From Perkinsus chesapeaki (Eukaryota; Perkinsozoa; Perkinsida; Perkinsidae), in the NCBI GenBank assembly GCA_013115145.1, contig JAAPAO010000280.1, positions 1-43,756 of the forward strand: a stretch of 43,756 bases of DNA, in the 5' to 3' direction. Below are positions 42,182-43,756 of the stretch, in pieces; position 1 is the first letter of the stretch, and each line of letters starts with the position of its first letter. The notes under the pieces were generated by a model. It was given only the letters and a program-made list of their open reading frames with translations, did not search any database and had not been told where the DNA came from. A program made the position numbers and the translations under genes.

Positions 42182-43756
42182 ATGAACTGTCGTCTTGCTT
42201 TCTTCGGTCTCCTGTTCAACTCCGTGGTGGGATCGAAGCTTAGAAGGATGCAATTATCCACTACTGCAAGCCCATCATTCAGTCCAAGTGACCGCGAGCG
42301 CTGTGATGACTACTGTCAACGTGAGTTGCTTTGCGCTTCAAAGTTCTTGTTAACGCTCTTCGTCAGACTTGAACGGCTCCCCGAGTTACTGTAAATACTG
42401 GTTGAACCCACCGGTATGTCAGGCAGGCGACCAGCCATGCTCACCAGATGTTTGTGTTGGTAATTCATCTCACCGTACTCCTTCGAACTGCTCGATTGTT
42501 TTCAGTTCCCCCAGGCGCCACGGTCCCACCAATATCAACGCCGTCCCCAGAAGACTCTAACGCCTGTGATGGATATTGCAAAGGCCTCAACGGACCGTCG
42601 AGTTACTGCAAGTGGTGGCAGTCTCCGGCAGTTTGTCAGTTCGGTGACCAGCCTTGTGGCGATGTTTCTGTGTGCGATCCGACGACACCAACATCCACTC
42701 CCGAGCCTCCGACTACAACGCCTGTAGTTTTCACCACACCTAGTGTGGCGACCACTACACCTAGTGTGCCGACCACTACACCTACGGTCCCGACTACCAC
42801 ACCTACGGTCCCGACCACTACACCTACGGTCCCGACCACCACACCTACGGTCCCGACCATCACACCTACGGTCCCGACCACTACACCTACGGTCCCGACC
42901 ACCACACCTACGGTCCCGACCACTACACCTACGGTCCCGACCACTACACCTACGGTCCCGACCACAACACCTAGTGTGCCGACCACTACACCTACGGTCC
43001 CGACCACCACACCTAGTGTGCCGACCACTACACCTACGGTCCCGACCACAACACCTAGTGTGCCGACCACTACACCTAGTGTGCCGACCACCACACCTAG
43101 TGTGCCGACCACTACACCTAGTGTGCCGACCACTACACCTACGGTCCCGACCACTACACCTACGGTCCCGACCACCACACCTACGGTCCCGACCACTACA
43201 CCTACGGTCCCGACCACTACACCTACGGTCCCGACCACTACACCTACGGTCCCGTCCACTACACCTACCGTCCCGACTACTACACCTACGGTCCCGACCA
43301 CAACACCTACGGTCCCGACCACAACACCTACGGTCCCGACCACTACACCTACGGTCCCGACCACTACACCTACGGTCCCGACCACTACACCTACCGTCCC
43401 GACCAATACACCTAGTGTGCCGACCACTACACCTAGTGTGCCGACCACTACGCCTAGTGTGCCGACCACTACACCTACGGTCCCGACCACTACACCTAGT
43501 GTGCCGACCACTACGCCTAGTGTGCCGACCACTACGCCTACGGTCCCGACCACTACACCTAGTGTGCCGACCACTACGCCTACGGTTCCGACCACCACAC
43601 CTACGGTTCCGACCACTACACCTACGGTTCCGACCACTACACCTAGTGTGCCGACCACCACACCTAGTGTGCCGACCACTACACCTAGTGTGCCGACCAC
43701 TACGCCTACGGTCCCGACCACTACACCTAGTGTGCCGACCACTACGCCTACGGTTC
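42182..43756 (+). CDS. Mucin-like secreted Thr/Pro-repeat protein, 3' end outside window
   Basis: Exons 42182-42320, 42367-42459 and 42506-beyond 43756; phases agree. An alternative acceptor nine bases downstream (42515) also keeps frame. The N-terminus MNCRLAFFGLLFNSVVGSK is a signal peptide. Two copies of a cysteine module follow, one in exons 1-2 (DYCQHLNGSPSYCKYW, then PPVCQAGDQPC) and one in exon 3 (GYCKGLNGPSSYCKWW, then PAVCQFGDQPC). After a short linker the protein becomes a run of heptapeptides P-T-T-T-P-(T/S)-V. Such Thr/Pro repeats are typical of O-glycosylated surface or secreted mucins. The module with four cysteines and GDQPC may be a binding domain; its function is unknown. Confidence 0.85.
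42726..43756. repeat. 21-bp coding repeat, 49 units, two unit types
   Basis: Units of ccgaccactacacctacggtc (PTTTPTV) and ccgaccactacacctagtgtg (PTTTPSV) run to the window end. By type from left to right: S2 T9 S T S T S4 T13 S3 T S2 T S T3 S3 T S T. The reverse strand is also open through the whole array because of base composition. Confidence 0.95.

Noticed and set aside
42636..43742. 368-codon minus-strand frame of VVVGTVG repeats
   Set aside because: It is the antisense of the Thr/Pro mucin array. The plus strand has signal peptide, cysteine modules and splice sites in frame.

Overview
This is a nuclear window from an intron-rich unicellular eukaryote. Most protein genes are split by GT-AG introns of about 40-50 nt. 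There are nuclear-type tRNAs and compact head-to-tail spacing. The proteins include spliceosomal SmB, replication protein A32, a two-fold cyclin and a secreted threonine/proline repeat protein. The style (short introns, many phase-0 junctions, lineage-specific secreted and membrane proteins) best fits an alveolate protist, and I suspect a Perkinsus relative. That placement is inference from gene style, not from a database match.

Layout. 1-4694: a 23-bp repeat, the 3' end of an unknown gene, and two partly resolved plus-strand genes. 4695-6446: no supported gene. 6447-8319: two compact unknown genes. 8964-13652: a 13-exon DUF676-type alpha/beta hydrolase with an intronic minisatellite and a near-perfect palindrome. 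15168-25089: a plus-strand run of core genes: an EF-hand protein, a cyclin, a PTPMT1-like phosphatase with a tRNA-Leu inside its last intron, SmB, and RPA2. 25767-30474: three intronless paralogues (+,-,+), each with a PB1-like domain and three UBA-like helical repeats. 31076-32386: tRNA-Leu, tRNA-Phe and tRNA-His, followed by decayed copies of the Phe/His pair. 32734-37815: three minus-strand genes (MAPEG-like membrane protein, secreted leucine-rich repeat protein, CUE-like protein). 38768-43756: plus-strand membrane and secreted genes (four-helix membrane protein, small secreted protein, mucin-like protein truncated by the window end).

Most gene models were built by hand by joining exons with GT/AG ends and checking that reading phase is carried through every junction. 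For the hydrolase, cyclin, phosphatase, SmB, RPA2, EF-hand, LRR and MAPEG-like genes the exon lengths sum to a multiple of three and end in a stop.

How the genes work together. The central block encodes housekeeping functions in mRNA splicing, DNA replication and repair, transcriptional or cell-cycle cyclin control, and phospholipid or phosphoinositide dephosphorylation. The right end encodes surface or secreted products. The PB1/UBA-like trio is the most distinctive system. Its architecture (PB1 self-assembly module plus ubiquitin-binding-like helices) resembles selective-autophagy adaptors such as p62 and NBR1, but lacks a ZZ finger and has three helical repeats.
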